Assembly: GCA_036526135.1 (NCBI GenBank)
Contig: DATCZA010000073.1
Span: 1-27,215 of the forward strand
Reading direction: 5' to 3'
Length of the DNA stretch: 27,215 nucleotides
Origin: UBA2965 sp036526135
GTDB lineage: Bacteria; Pseudomonadota; Gammaproteobacteria; Pseudomonadales; Azotimanducaceae
Both the position numbers and the translations under genes were made by a program. The notes below the pieces were generated by a model that made no database searches, was not told the origin of the DNA, and saw only the letters and a list, made by a program, of their open reading frames with translations. Shown here one piece after another: positions 1-7,838 of this stretch (position 1 is the stretch's first letter; every line of letters begins with the position of its first letter).

Positions 1-1233
1 CTCTTCGACCCTGATATTCAGGAAGACTGGTTCCCGGCGTACCGGACCCTGCTGGAGGAAGCGCCCGTCTACCGGATCCCCGGGACCACCACCTACGTGA
101 TCTGCAAGTACGAGGACATCCTCACCGTCGTTCGCGACCCCCAGACCTTCTCCAACCAGCCCGAGGAGCACGGCGGGGAGCCGCTCATCGAGCACGAAGA
201 GGCACGCCAGTATTACATCGACCACGGGCTGGGAAGGGAGACCGGGCGAACCCGCTGGCCGCTTCTGGGCATGGATCCGCCGGATCATCGCAAGTACCGC
301 GTGCTCATCGACAAGCACATGCTGAGCAAGAGCGTGCTCAAGCGAACCCAGCCGTTCATCGAGCAGACCGTGGACGACCTCATCGACGGCTTCGAACACA
401 CGGGCGAGATCGAGTTCGTCAAGGCCTTCGCCGAGCCGCTGCCGGTGACCATCATCACCGCCATGATCGGCTTTCCGCTGGAGGACATGCCGCAGCTCAA
501 GGAGTGGTCCACGGCATGGACCCTGCCGTTTCGCCGCGGGCTGACTCTGGAGGAGGAGATGGACGTCGCCCGCCAGGGCGTGGAGTTCCAGGACTACATC
601 AAGGCCATCGCCGACGAGCGTCGCAAAACACCGAAGGACGACATCATCACCCACCTGGCGCAGGCGCGCTACGCAGGCAAGCGACCGCTCACGGACCACG
701 AGATCGCGTCCATCGTGGACAACATGTACGTGGGCGGCAACGAGACCACCACCTTCACCCTGACCTCGGGCATGTGGGTCATGCTGCGCGAGCCGAAGAT
801 CTATCAGGCGCTCTCAGAAGATCCCGCCAGGATCCCCACCTTCGCCGACGAGGTGCTTCGCCTGGAGTCGCCCACCCAGGGGCTCTACCGCACCGCCGTG
901 GTGGACACCGAAATCCGCGGCGTGCCGATCCCGAAGGGTTCTACCGTGCACATCCGCTACGGCGCCGCCAACCGCGACCCCGACGTCTTCGAATGCCCGG
1001 AGCGGCTGGACCTCGAGCGCGAAAACGCTTCCCGGCATCTGGCCTTCAGCCAGGGCGAGCACGGCTGCCCCGGCGCGCCCCTCTCCCGGCTGGAGCAGGT
1101 GATCGCCTACGAGCATCTCCTCGCGCGACTGCCGAACCTGCGCCTGACGCCCGAGAAGAACGACTTCAAACACCTGCCCGGCTTCGTCCTCCGCGGGCTG
1201 AAGCAACTCTATCTTTCGTTCGACGCCGTCTGA
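1..1233 (+). CDS. Cytochrome P450, 5' end cut by the window
   Basis: Bacterial class I type P450: a cytosolic haem-thiolate monooxygenase fed by a separate ferredoxin and reductase, neither of which is in the window. The frame is open from base 1 with P450-like residues before the first ATG (base 97), so the true start lies upstream. Visible landmarks are the helix C region (MDPPDHRKYR), the I-helix oxygen-activation motif GGNETTT at about 733-753, the ExxR motif (EVLRLESP), and the haem loop FSQGEHGCPG with the ligand Cys codon at 1066-1068. The C-terminus is intact (GLKQLYLSFDAV). Substrate cannot be read from the sequence; terpenoid, steroid or alkyl substrates are possibilities only. It converges on the TBDR gene across a 47-bp gap in which I see no clear terminator. 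Family assignment is very secure. Confidence 0.95.
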   Translation, partial: LFDPDIQEDWFPAYRTLLEEAPVYRIPGTTTYVICKYEDILTVVRDPQTFSNQPEEHGGEPLIEHEEARQYYIDHGLGRETGRTRWPLLGMDPPDHRKYRVLIDKHMLSKSVLKRTQPFIEQTVDDLIDGFEHTGEIEFVKAFAEPLPVTIITAMIGFPLEDMPQLKEWSTAWTLPFRRGLTLEEEMDVARQGVEFQDYIKAIADERRKTPKDDIITHLAQARYAGKRPLTDHEIASIVDNMYVGGNETTTFTLTSGMWVMLREPKIYQALSEDPARIPTFADEVLRLESPTQGLYRTAVVDTEIRGVPIPKGSTVHIRYGAANRDPDVFECPERLDLERENASRHLAFSQGEHGCPGAPLSRLEQVIAYEHLLARLPNLRLTPEKNDFKHLPGFVLRGLKQLYLSFDAV

Positions 1234-1280
1234 GCTGCTTCAGCACCTCCTTTTGCCGCAGGCCCCGCTTTTCGGCCCCT

Positions 1281-3788
1281 TTAGAACTCCTTGGTCAGCT
1301 CTATGCCCCAGGACCTGCCCTGGGCTACCGCGCCGAACCAGAACACGCCCACGTCGACGGAGGTCGCCAGGTAGTTACCGTCGTGGAAGGCATCCTTGAC
1401 GAACCCGGCAACCTTCAACCAGCGGTTATCCCAGGTCACCGAAAAGTCGAACAGCCCGCGTGACGGGAAAACGTTACGGCCAAGGCCCTGCGGATCCGGC
1501 TGCCCGAAATTGCCCACCGTCTCGTCAAACCAGGAGTAGTTGGCCGCAAAGAGCAGGCTGCCGAGATCGCTCTGGAGCGGAACGAAGTAGTCCGCGCCCA
1601 CGCTGATGTTCCACTCCGGCTGGAAGCCGAAATCGAACGAGTCCGAAATGTCTTCCACACGGCCGGTCAGCCGGTTGAAGCCGATGAACTCATCGTATTC
1701 GCCGCTGGTCCAGCCAACGCTGCCGCGAACCTGCAACCGGTCATTCGGCACCAGCCGCCATTCCAGCTCGATGCCGTCAATGGAAGCCTCCGCGGCGTTC
1801 TCGACGATCGTGATGGTGGAGACGCCGAACGCTGAAATCACGCTCTCGTGCTTGTCCTTGTACTTGGAATGAAAGTACGTCGCATTGAGCTGCAGGCGCT
1901 GGTCGAACAGCTGCGAGCGCACGCCCACCTCGTAGCTGTCCACGGTTTCCGGATCGTAAGGACCAATGGACGACGGCGTGGTGGCACGGCCGTTCCAGCC
2001 GCCGGAGCGGAAGCCGCGCGACCAGGACACATAGCCCATGACGTCATCGGTGAACCGATAGTCGAGCGACACCCGGGGCGTGAACTCGCTCCAGGAGTCC
2101 TTGCCGTTGTCGTCGTTACACGTCAGCGCCTCAGCGCGCGCTGCGGCAGTAGCCTCGTCCGGCGCAGAGGCGATGTGCGCCGCGGCGACGGCGTCTGCGG
2201 TGGCCTGCTGCTCGCTGTTGAGGTTGCCGCAGCCCCACGTGAATGGCAGCTGTCCTGAAGGATCGACTCCGAAGGCCTGGTACAGCCAGAACTCTTTCTC
2301 CTCCGTGGTCCAGCGCCCGCCCGCGGTCAGCCGGGTGCGATCGTTGATGTCGAAGTACGCCTCGCCGAAGAGGGCGAAGGCATTGAGCTCCTGACCGGCA
2401 TCGGCGATGGAAGCCGGCGCGCTGAAGTCGATGGCGAAGAGCGTGGCGTTGATCTCATACTCCGAGTTCACGTAGTAGGCGCCCGCCTGAAAGTTCAGCG
2501 GGCCGGCGAGTTCCGAGACGACCCGGAGCTCCGTGCTCCACTGCTCGTAATCCTGAGGCCTTATCGGATTGAAAATCGGTATGGGCGCACCAATGTTGTC
2601 CTCGTCCAGAATCTCGTTCGAGTCCCGCCATCCGGACACCGACGTGATCGTGTAGTCCCCGACATCCCAGTTGAACTCCAGAGTCACAGCCTTGTGCTCG
2701 ATTTCGTTCTTGAACGGGATGGCGCTGTAGGCGTATTTGTAGTCGTTCTCCTCGCCGATCAGATAACCCTGACTGGCGCAGGCTACGTCGGGGACGATAC
2801 CCTGGACGGGCCCCAGCGCCGCGCCGTAGACGTCGCAAAAGTTACCACCAAAGAATAACGCAGTGCCGACGGCCGTACCAATGGCTTGCCCCGGATCTGT
2901 GCCAGCACCAATCGCTGCGAACATCGCTTGTGAGATCGGCCCCCACAAAGCCTCGATGTTGGGCGTCGTCAGGTTGGTGGGTGTGCTCAGAGTCGAATCG
3001 TCGTTGCCGTACTCGAAGGTAAGCAGGGCATCGAAGCTGTCCGTGGGCGTCCACAGAACGCTTGCGTAGGTGTTGAACGTATCCTCGCCGTCGATGTCGT
3101 CGCCGGTACCCGTGATCTCGCCCGTCTGAAGATTGAAGTCGGCCTCTTCCTGGAAGCCGTCGCCTTTATCCATGAAGGCGGCGACCTTCACGGCGATGGT
3201 GTCGGTGACGGGGAAGTTGAATACTCCCTTAAGGTCCGTTTCGTTGTGACTGCCGTAGCGGAACTGAAACTTGCCGCCGAGCTCGCCCGTGGGACGGGAG
3301 CGCCTGAGGTTGACCACACCGGCAATGGTGTTGCGCCCGAACAGCGTGCCCTGCGGGCCGCGCAGAATCTCCGCATACTCGAGATCGAAGGTGTCGATCA
3401 GCGCGCTGGTGTTCGTGACGAGGGCTATGCCATCCACCACCACGCCAACGGCGGGGTCGAAGCTCTTCTCCAGATCGCCGAAAACGATCCCCCGCATGCC
3501 GCCGAAGAGCGCATTGCCTGCATATGGCTGCCGCGCCAGGGTGACGTTCGGCGCGTACTTGGTGAACTCGCCGATAGTGTTGCCGTACATGTCCTCGATG
3601 GCGGTCGCGTCAAAGGCCGTGATCGAAACGGGCACGTCCTGAATATTCTCCTCTCGCTTTCTGGCGGTAACCACCAGCTCCTCGATGGCGAACCCTTCCT
3701 CGGCCGCAAAGACCGGAACGGGCAGCGCAGTTGCAGCCAAAATCAGGCACAGCAGCAAGCCCGGAAACTTAAGAGACGCTGAGTTCAT
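1281..3788 (-). CDS. TonB-dependent outer-membrane receptor
   Basis: Outer-membrane beta-barrel receptor for energised uptake of a scarce or bulky substrate, of the type common in catabolic gammaproteobacteria and sphingomonads. About 835 aa. Signal peptide roughly residues 1-28, then a TonB-box-like segment (IEELVVTARKREENIQDVPVSI region), a plug domain with the RGPQGTLFGRN signature, and a 22-strand-type barrel ending in a C-terminal Phe (GIELTKEF). I prefer the ATG at 3788 over the in-frame ATG at 3800: GGAGAG lies six bases before 3788, while 3800 has no Shine-Dalgarno sequence. A promoter-like pair lies just upstream. Ligand unknown; siderophore, sugar and hydrophobic substrates are all possible. 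The neighbouring P450 is convergent, so co-regulation is not shown. Confidence 0.93.
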   Translation of the reverse strand: MNSASLKFPGLLLCLILAATALPVPVFAAEEGFAIEELVVTARKREENIQDVPVSITAFDATAIEDMYGNTIGEFTKYAPNVTLARQPYAGNALFGGMRGIVFGDLEKSFDPAVGVVVDGIALVTNTSALIDTFDLEYAEILRGPQGTLFGRNTIAGVVNLRRSRPTGELGGKFQFRYGSHNETDLKGVFNFPVTDTIAVKVAAFMDKGDGFQEEADFNLQTGEITGTGDDIDGEDTFNTYASVLWTPTDSFDALLTFEYGNDDSTLSTPTNLTTPNIEALWGPISQAMFAAIGAGTDPGQAIGTAVGTALFFGGNFCDVYGAALGPVQGIVPDVACASQGYLIGEENDYKYAYSAIPFKNEIEHKAVTLEFNWDVGDYTITSVSGWRDSNEILDEDNIGAPIPIFNPIRPQDYEQWSTELRVVSELAGPLNFQAGAYYVNSEYEINATLFAIDFSAPASIADAGQELNAFALFGEAYFDINDRTRLTAGGRWTTEEKEFWLYQAFGVDPSGQLPFTWGCGNLNSEQQATADAVAAAHIASAPDEATAAARAEALTCNDDNGKDSWSEFTPRVSLDYRFTDDVMGYVSWSRGFRSGGWNGRATTPSSIGPYDPETVDSYEVGVRSQLFDQRLQLNATYFHSKYKDKHESVISAFGVSTITIVENAAEASIDGIELEWRLVPNDRLQVRGSVGWTSGEYDEFIGFNRLTGRVEDISDSFDFGFQPEWNISVGADYFVPLQSDLGSLLFAANYSWFDETVGNFGQPDPQGLGRNVFPSRGLFDFSVTWDNRWLKVAGFVKDAFHDGNYLATSVDVGVFWFGAVAQGRSWGIELTKEF

Positions 3789-3822
3789 TATTCTCTCCAT
3801 ATCAGCAATACACCCGGGCCCC

Positions 3823-3851
3823 AGTATGGGACGATCCTAAAAAGCAATCAA
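3823..3851 (-). promoter_or_regulatory. Possible sigma70 promoter for the TBDR
   Basis: On the minus strand TTGATT (3846-3851) is followed after exactly 17 bases by CATACT (3823-3828), about 35 bases before the preferred ATG. Agreement with the consensus is moderate; there is no experimental support. Confidence 0.35.
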
Positions 3852-4184
3852 CGCGAAGAATTCCGCCAGGGCCCAAGCGTCACCGCAAACTTTCTCCACT
3901 GGCTGACCGGTGCTGACACGCAATTGAGCGAGCTGGCGGGTACCCGCGGGTCGAGGTGGTCTGGAGCCGCTGCCGCGCAACAATGGATCCGCGCGGGGGT
4001 TGCCAGACAATTCTTATGCCCGCCGCACGCTTCCGGAGCGCCGCAAGTGCCCGCCCGCCCTGGTTTGGTGCGCCCAGGCCGGGAAGATCGCCAGATCTCA
4101 CGCATTACGCAGCGGTGGTTTCTGGCCCGAAAGTTGCTATAACTCCAATAACGACGTTGCGTTCAGCTCGCAGAAGGAGAGGAA
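3852..4184. other. Divergent intergenic region between TBDR and Nif11-repeat gene
   Basis: No convincing gene: the short open frames here have no family resemblance. It should carry the promoter for the plus-strand gene at 4185. The only candidate I see is TATAAC at 4138-4143, without a good -35 partner. A strong Shine-Dalgarno sequence AAGGAGAGG lies at 4174-4182. Confidence 0.6.
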
Positions 4185-5342
4185 ATGGCGATCAGTGCCG
4201 TGGTGGATTTCTTGGAAGCAACGAGTTCCGACGATGCCCTGAAAGCAGAACTCGTAAAGACGCTCGGCGTGGGCGACGGTGACGTGAGCGACGCGGCGGA
4301 GCTCGACGAGAACGAATCCGCAGCATTGCTCGGCCAGGCCGGCGTGGATGCCTGCGCTCTGGCGGCCGGCAAAGGCTTCGATTTCTCCGTCAACGAGCTT
4401 CAGGCGGTGGTGGGCGCTTTCCAGAGCTTCCGGTCCGGCGAGATTACCGACGAAGAGCTCATGAGCATGCTTGGCCTGCCGAGCGTCCCTTCGCCAAGCG
4501 CTCAGGAGGCCGTGATGCTCTCGTACCGGGGGGTGACCCACGCCAGAGCGACATCCGGAGCCGGCGAAGGCAAACGAAGGCTCGATGTCGTCCGCTTCGT
4601 GGAGGCCACCGCCAAGGACGACCGACTGCGTTCAGAACTCCAGTCCATTCTGCAGGCTGGCGACGGTGACATCAGCGACTTCTCCGAGCTCGACGAAGGC
4701 GAGCTGCAGGCACTGCGCAGCGCCAGGGGCGCCCTGGTCGCGGACTTCGCCGCAAAGCACGGCTACACGTTCACCATCGCGGATCTGTACTCGATCATCG
4801 ACGCCTTCCAGCGGATGAAAGGCGGCGAGCTTTCCGACACCGCTTTTGAAAAGTTCATCGATGCCAGCAGCCAGTCCGCCGACTATCTGCCCTTCATCGA
4901 CTCCATCGCGACCATGACCTACAAAGGGTTCACCTACGACCGGGTGAAGCCCGCCGTCGCCCAGGGCAACTCCCTGGAGGTCGTGCGCTTCCTGCAGAAG
5001 TCCCACGATGACGCAGACCTTCGTGGCAAGCTTCAGGAAATCATCGGCGGCGACGGCGACGTCAGCTCACCTGAGGAACTCGACAGTTCCGAGGCGGGAA
5101 ACCTGATTGGCGCGCGCAGCGCCCGGGTGGTGGCACTAGCCACCTCCGAAGGATTTCGCTTCACGATCTCCGATCTGAGCGCCGTGATCGGCGCTTTTCA
5201 GCTCGTCGAGCAAGGCACACTGTCACTGGAGAGCTGCAAGCGCATTCTAGGGTTCGCGGACTCCGCAGCGAGCGAAGCATTCGGCAACGCGGGGACCACG
5301 GCCGTTCGCATTTATCGCGGCGTTCCGGTTGCCGCCAAGTGA
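4185..5342 (+). CDS. Protein of three tandem Nif11-like repeats, each ending in a YRG motif
   Basis: 385 aa, no signal peptide or TM segment. The chain is three copies of a roughly 130-residue unit (about 1-119, 132-251, 263-382). Each unit has a Nif11-like helical part (AVVDFLEATSSDDAL; DVVRFVEATAKDDRL; EVVRFLQKSHDDADL), then an acidic insert (GDGDVSDAAELDENE at 30-44, GDGDISDFSELDEGE at 159-173, GDGDVSSPEELDSSE at 289-303), then a GFDFSVNELQAVVGAFQ-like part, then a short YRG motif (Tyr114, Tyr246, Tyr377). Nif11-like domains (PF07862) are known from a nitrogen-fixation-associated cyanobacterial family and as leaders of ribosomal peptides. Here no Gly-Gly cleavage site, core peptide or maturation enzyme is visible, so a precursor role is unlikely. 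Start is set by AAGGAGAGG two bases before ATG 4185. Function unknown. Confidence 0.88.
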   Translation: MAISAVVDFLEATSSDDALKAELVKTLGVGDGDVSDAAELDENESAALLGQAGVDACALAAGKGFDFSVNELQAVVGAFQSFRSGEITDEELMSMLGLPSVPSPSAQEAVMLSYRGVTHARATSGAGEGKRRLDVVRFVEATAKDDRLRSELQSILQAGDGDISDFSELDEGELQALRSARGALVADFAAKHGYTFTIADLYSIIDAFQRMKGGELSDTAFEKFIDASSQSADYLPFIDSIATMTYKGFTYDRVKPAVAQGNSLEVVRFLQKSHDDADLRGKLQEIIGGDGDVSSPEELDSSEAGNLIGARSARVVALATSEGFRFTISDLSAVIGAFQLVEQGTLSLESCKRILGFADSAASEAFGNAGTTAVRIYRGVPVAAK

Positions 5343-5380
5343 GGCTACCGACCGGTCCTCAAACCTGCACGCCGGCGCCT

Positions 5381-5692
5381 CTAGGCTAGCGGGTAGGTGA
5401 ACCGCCCCGTCATGGCCATCAGCGCTTCCTGCTCGACCCCGCCGCGAATTCGGTCGAGCTCGCCGCCGTCGAGCCAGACTCCCTGGCAGGTGGGGCAGCG
5501 ATCAATCACGATCATGTGAGCAATCTCTTTGGTCATCTTCGCGCCATCCACAGGACACGACCGGGCTGTCTCCTCAGCAGCCTGAACCTTCAGCGCCATC
5601 TCTTCCACGCAGGCTTCACACATGGGGCGGCCGTCCTGCTTATTCTTCGTTCTCGTACCGCACCGATCGCACTTCTCGCCGAACAGCGACAT
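5381..5692 (-). CDS. Small zf-TFIIB zinc-ribbon protein
   Basis: 103 aa. An N-terminal CDRCG...CEAC pair (residues about 8-29) is followed by the characteristic zf-TFIIB (PF13453) pattern CPVDGAKM...IDRCPTCQGVWLDGGEL at about 46-79. All four ribbon cysteines are present, so a structural zinc is expected. The family is widespread but without a firm function; a nucleic-acid or protein-binding role is inference. GGAGGAG stands nine bases before the ATG. It is convergent with the Nif11-repeat gene, 38 bp away. Confidence 0.88.
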   Translation of the reverse strand: MSLFGEKCDRCGTRTKNKQDGRPMCEACVEEMALKVQAAEETARSCPVDGAKMTKEIAHMIVIDRCPTCQGVWLDGGELDRIRGGVEQEALMAMTGRFTYPLA

Positions 5693-5797
5693 AGCATTTC
5701 TCCTCCTCCGAGGCCCCTATGATAATGCCCCATCTGCGCCCACCACAATGAACTCCTGCCCCTGCCGAGCCCCTGCCGGTCTCGTCCACGGACGATT

Positions 5798-7009
5798 TCA
5801 GGCGGCAATGTCGAGAGCGCCAAGGAGCTCGGGAATCCGTTTGCGCAGCTTGAAATAGCCGCGATCCGCGTGAGGCCAGCACAGCCGATCGTATTCTGAA
5901 ACGAGCGGGAACGATCCCACGTGCGCATCTCCCAGGGGCGCGGCCAGAGCCTCCAGGAACTGACGCGCAGGTCCGACCGTCGGGTAATTGACCAGGACCC
6001 CGTCCAGAGACTGCTCCCGCACCCAGGCGAGGACGCCCTCCTGGTCCTCAGCTCCAATCTCCCCAACGGCCGCGCATCCGTACCGCTCACTCGCCCGGCC
6101 CAGGGCGTCCTGGATCGCATCATCGGCAAACGCCCGAACCGCCCCAGATACGCCAAGCGGAGACCGCATGCGCGTCAGGCTCACACCTTTGATCGCCACA
6201 GGGTTCGTGGGCAGCTCAGGCAGCGATAGATCCTCATCCGTGAGCAGAAGCCCAAGGCGAGCGCCCGACGGCAGGCAGAACCCGGGCAGGCGCAGCGTCT
6301 CGCGCGCAAGCTCGGCCTCCTGCAGGGCGTGCGCGGCCCCGACGAGGCCGGAGATGTTCTGAAGGCGCCCTTCAGTGTAACGAGTAATGTTGTCCGGCCG
6401 CGCAAGGTAGGTTTTTCCGGCCGTGTGCAACCCTACGACCCAGCGCCAGGACAAGGTGTTCGACGCCGGATCCCCGTCAAGGAGGTGACGCATGAAAAAA
6501 TCCGCACCCAGCACCCAGGGCAGTCCAAGCGTGTGGACCCAGATGCTGGCGAACCACATGCGGGCGTGGTTGTGCAGGTAACCGTTCGCCGTGAGCTCTT
6601 CGACCCAGCCATCGAACGGCTCCATGCCCGTTTCCCCCGCCACGGCTCGCCCGTAGCGCTCCGACGTCGACACATCCAACGAAAGCGTCTCCAGAACGGC
6701 TTCCAGCTCGGTGCGGTAGCGCGCCCAGGCCTGGGGATGATGCTCCAGCCAGCCTTTCCAGTAAGTTCGCCAGAACACCTCCTGAACGAACTTGTCCGCC
6801 GCCGAGTGGGCGTGCGCGGCGAGCACGGCCTCGAGCACCTCGCGCTCATCGACGAGTCGGTGTCTGATGTAAGGCGACAGGCCCGAGACGTTCTGGCGAT
6901 CCCCGGGGCCACAGTCGTAGTTGCGACGCGCCTGATAGGCCCGGCCGGCTCGCGGAACCCAGTCTTCGAGCCTGGTCAGCCCGGCAGACCGGTTGGCCGG
7001 CCAGCTCAT
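5798..7009 (-). CDS. Photolyase/cryptochrome-like FAD-binding protein lacking the N-terminal photolyase domain
   Basis: 403 aa. The chain begins directly with the helical FAD-binding domain of the photolyase/cryptochrome family (PF03441): LSPYIRH at 44-50, the FAD-site helix FVQEVFWRTYWKGW (74-87), NGYLHNHARMWFASIW (142-157, equivalent to GWMHNRLRM in Phr), and FFMRHLLDGDPASNTLSWRW (171-190), whose Trp188/Trp190 match the conserved GGWQW motif. The normal N-terminal alpha/beta domain is absent. Instead there are about 165 C-terminal residues with an alternating alpha/beta look (LGLLLTDEDL near 252; DGVLVNYPTVG near 336). Either this is a permuted photolyase or that tail is an unrelated domain. 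It follows a cytochrome c gene by 3 bp, so it is probably translated from the same mRNA. FAD binding is likely; DNA repair versus signalling is open. Confidence 0.88.
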   Translation of the reverse strand: MSWPANRSAGLTRLEDWVPRAGRAYQARRNYDCGPGDRQNVSGLSPYIRHRLVDEREVLEAVLAAHAHSAADKFVQEVFWRTYWKGWLEHHPQAWARYRTELEAVLETLSLDVSTSERYGRAVAGETGMEPFDGWVEELTANGYLHNHARMWFASIWVHTLGLPWVLGADFFMRHLLDGDPASNTLSWRWVVGLHTAGKTYLARPDNITRYTEGRLQNISGLVGAAHALQEAELARETLRLPGFCLPSGARLGLLLTDEDLSLPELPTNPVAIKGVSLTRMRSPLGVSGAVRAFADDAIQDALGRASERYGCAAVGEIGAEDQEGVLAWVREQSLDGVLVNYPTVGPARQFLEALAAPLGDAHVGSFPLVSEYDRLCWPHADRGYFKLRKRIPELLGALDIAA

Positions 7010-7012
7010 CGT

Positions 7013-7333
7013 CTACCTGGAACCATAGTGATCGGCCAGCCTCCGGATGTCATCGTCGCTAAGCCCGGCGGCAAAACCCTGCATCACGTTGTTCTGACGC
7101 CTGCCGGACCGGTAGGCGTGCAGCTGCTCGCGAAGGTAACGTTTCCACTGTCCGGCCAGGTTGGGATAGATGGGCGCGATGGCTACGCCGTCTTTCCCAT
7201 GACAGGCAACGCACCCCTTCTCCGAGGCGAGCGCCGCTCCCTCACCTGCTTCTGCGGCGGCCGTTTGCCCGGCGGAAAGACTTAAAACCAAAATCGACGC
7301 CACGAATATCCTGTTCAAACTTCTCACTTCCAT
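7013..7333 (-). CDS. Small class I cytochrome c, second gene of the operon
   Basis: 106 aa. Sec signal peptide (residues about 1-27, IFVASILVLSLSAGQTAAA), then a single covalent haem site CVACH near residue 41 and a distal methionine candidate in NNVMQGFAAGLSDDD. This is the size and pattern of periplasmic cytochromes of the c4/c5/c553 type, carrying one electron at a time. It lies between another cytochrome c (6 bp upstream) and the photolyase-like gene (3 bp downstream), so the three form one transcriptional unit. Electron partners cannot be told. It is clearly related to its upstream neighbour (the ...NNxMxG...LSDxDI.. part is shared), suggesting an old tandem duplication. Confidence 0.9.
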   Translation of the reverse strand: MEVRSLNRIFVASILVLSLSAGQTAAAEAGEGAALASEKGCVACHGKDGVAIAPIYPNLAGQWKRYLREQLHAYRSGRRQNNVMQGFAAGLSDDDIRRLADHYGSR

Positions 7334-7339
7334 TTCCCG

Positions 7340-7663
7340 TCACCGCGGCATGCGGCTGAAATAACTGGCAAGACCCGCGATGTCCTCGTCGGAGAGCGGA
7401 GCCGCCTGACCGTTCATGCGATTGTTGTGCTCGACGCCATCGCGAAAGTACTTCAACCGGGCTTCCAGATACGGCGCGTTCTGCCCGGCAATGTTCGGGT
7501 ACCGGGCCTGCGTCGACCGGCCGTTCTCCCCGTGACAGGTCACGCAGTGGTACTTCCAGGCGAGGTCCCGGCCCGGATCCGCGAGAGCAGCGCCGGCGAG
7601 CAGAACACCGGCGAGCAGCCACCCCCGGGCGAAGCGCACCGGGCTTTTCGACGGTTCGATCAT
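7340..7663 (-). CDS. Small class I cytochrome c, first gene of the operon
   Basis: 107 aa. Signal peptide with a hydrophobic stretch at about 13-28 (GWLLAGVLLAGAALA), single haem-binding motif CVTCH near 40-44, candidate axial Met in NNRMNGQAAPLSDED, C-terminal helix IAGLASYFSRMPR. Expected to be exported and loaded with haem c in the periplasm. First gene after the AT-rich control region; AAGGAAAA a few bases before the ATG serves as a modest Shine-Dalgarno sequence. Together with the next gene it resembles the halves of a dihaem c4 split into two proteins, which is inference. Confidence 0.9.
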   Translation of the reverse strand: MIEPSKSPVRFARGWLLAGVLLAGAALADPGRDLAWKYHCVTCHGENGRSTQARYPNIAGQNAPYLEARLKYFRDGVEHNNRMNGQAAPLSDEDIAGLASYFSRMPR

Positions 7664-7690
7664 CTTTTTCCTTTTTGTCTAACTTAATCC

Positions 7691-7723
7691 ACGACTAATA
7701 ATAGACTTAATATAGACATTAAT
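7691..7723 (-). promoter_or_regulatory. Three 11-bp direct repeats, likely operator of the cytochrome/photolyase-like operon
   Basis: On the plus strand three units follow one another without gap: ACGACTAATAA, TAGACTTAATA, TAGACATTAAT. A further TAGAC lies at 7745-7749. They sit in the divergent gap between the cytochrome operon and the FAD oxidoreductase gene, in DNA much more AT-rich than its surroundings. A minus-strand promoter-like pair, TTGATG (7724-7729) and TATTAT (7698-7703), has a long 20-base spacer that the repeats fill. Head-to-tail 11-bp operators are known for B12-dependent MerR-family light regulators of the CarH/LitR type; the match here is in spacing and context only, since the repeat sequence differs from the TnTACA-type consensus I recall. 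No regulator gene is in the window. Confidence 0.45.
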
Positions 7724-7838
7724 CATCAATTCGCCCAATTAAATTAGACAAAGTTGACAGATACGGGTCCGAGGGCGCGCAACCCGGCAGGCACTTCAGT
7801 CGGAGCCTTCACGCCGGATTGACCCCCGGCGCGATAAC

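Noticed and set aside
504..1463. 319-codon plus-strand frame across the P450 and into the TBDR
   Set aside because: Arg/Pro/Gly-rich shadow of the P450 in another frame, running into the antisense of the receptor.
4185..5342. RiPP precursor made from Nif11-type leaders
   Set aside because: No core peptide, no double-glycine site and no modifying or export enzyme nearby; the chain is three full repeats.
6329..7285. 318-codon plus-strand frame opposite the photolyase-like and cytochrome genes
   Set aside because: Antisense of three well-supported genes; no recognisable domain.
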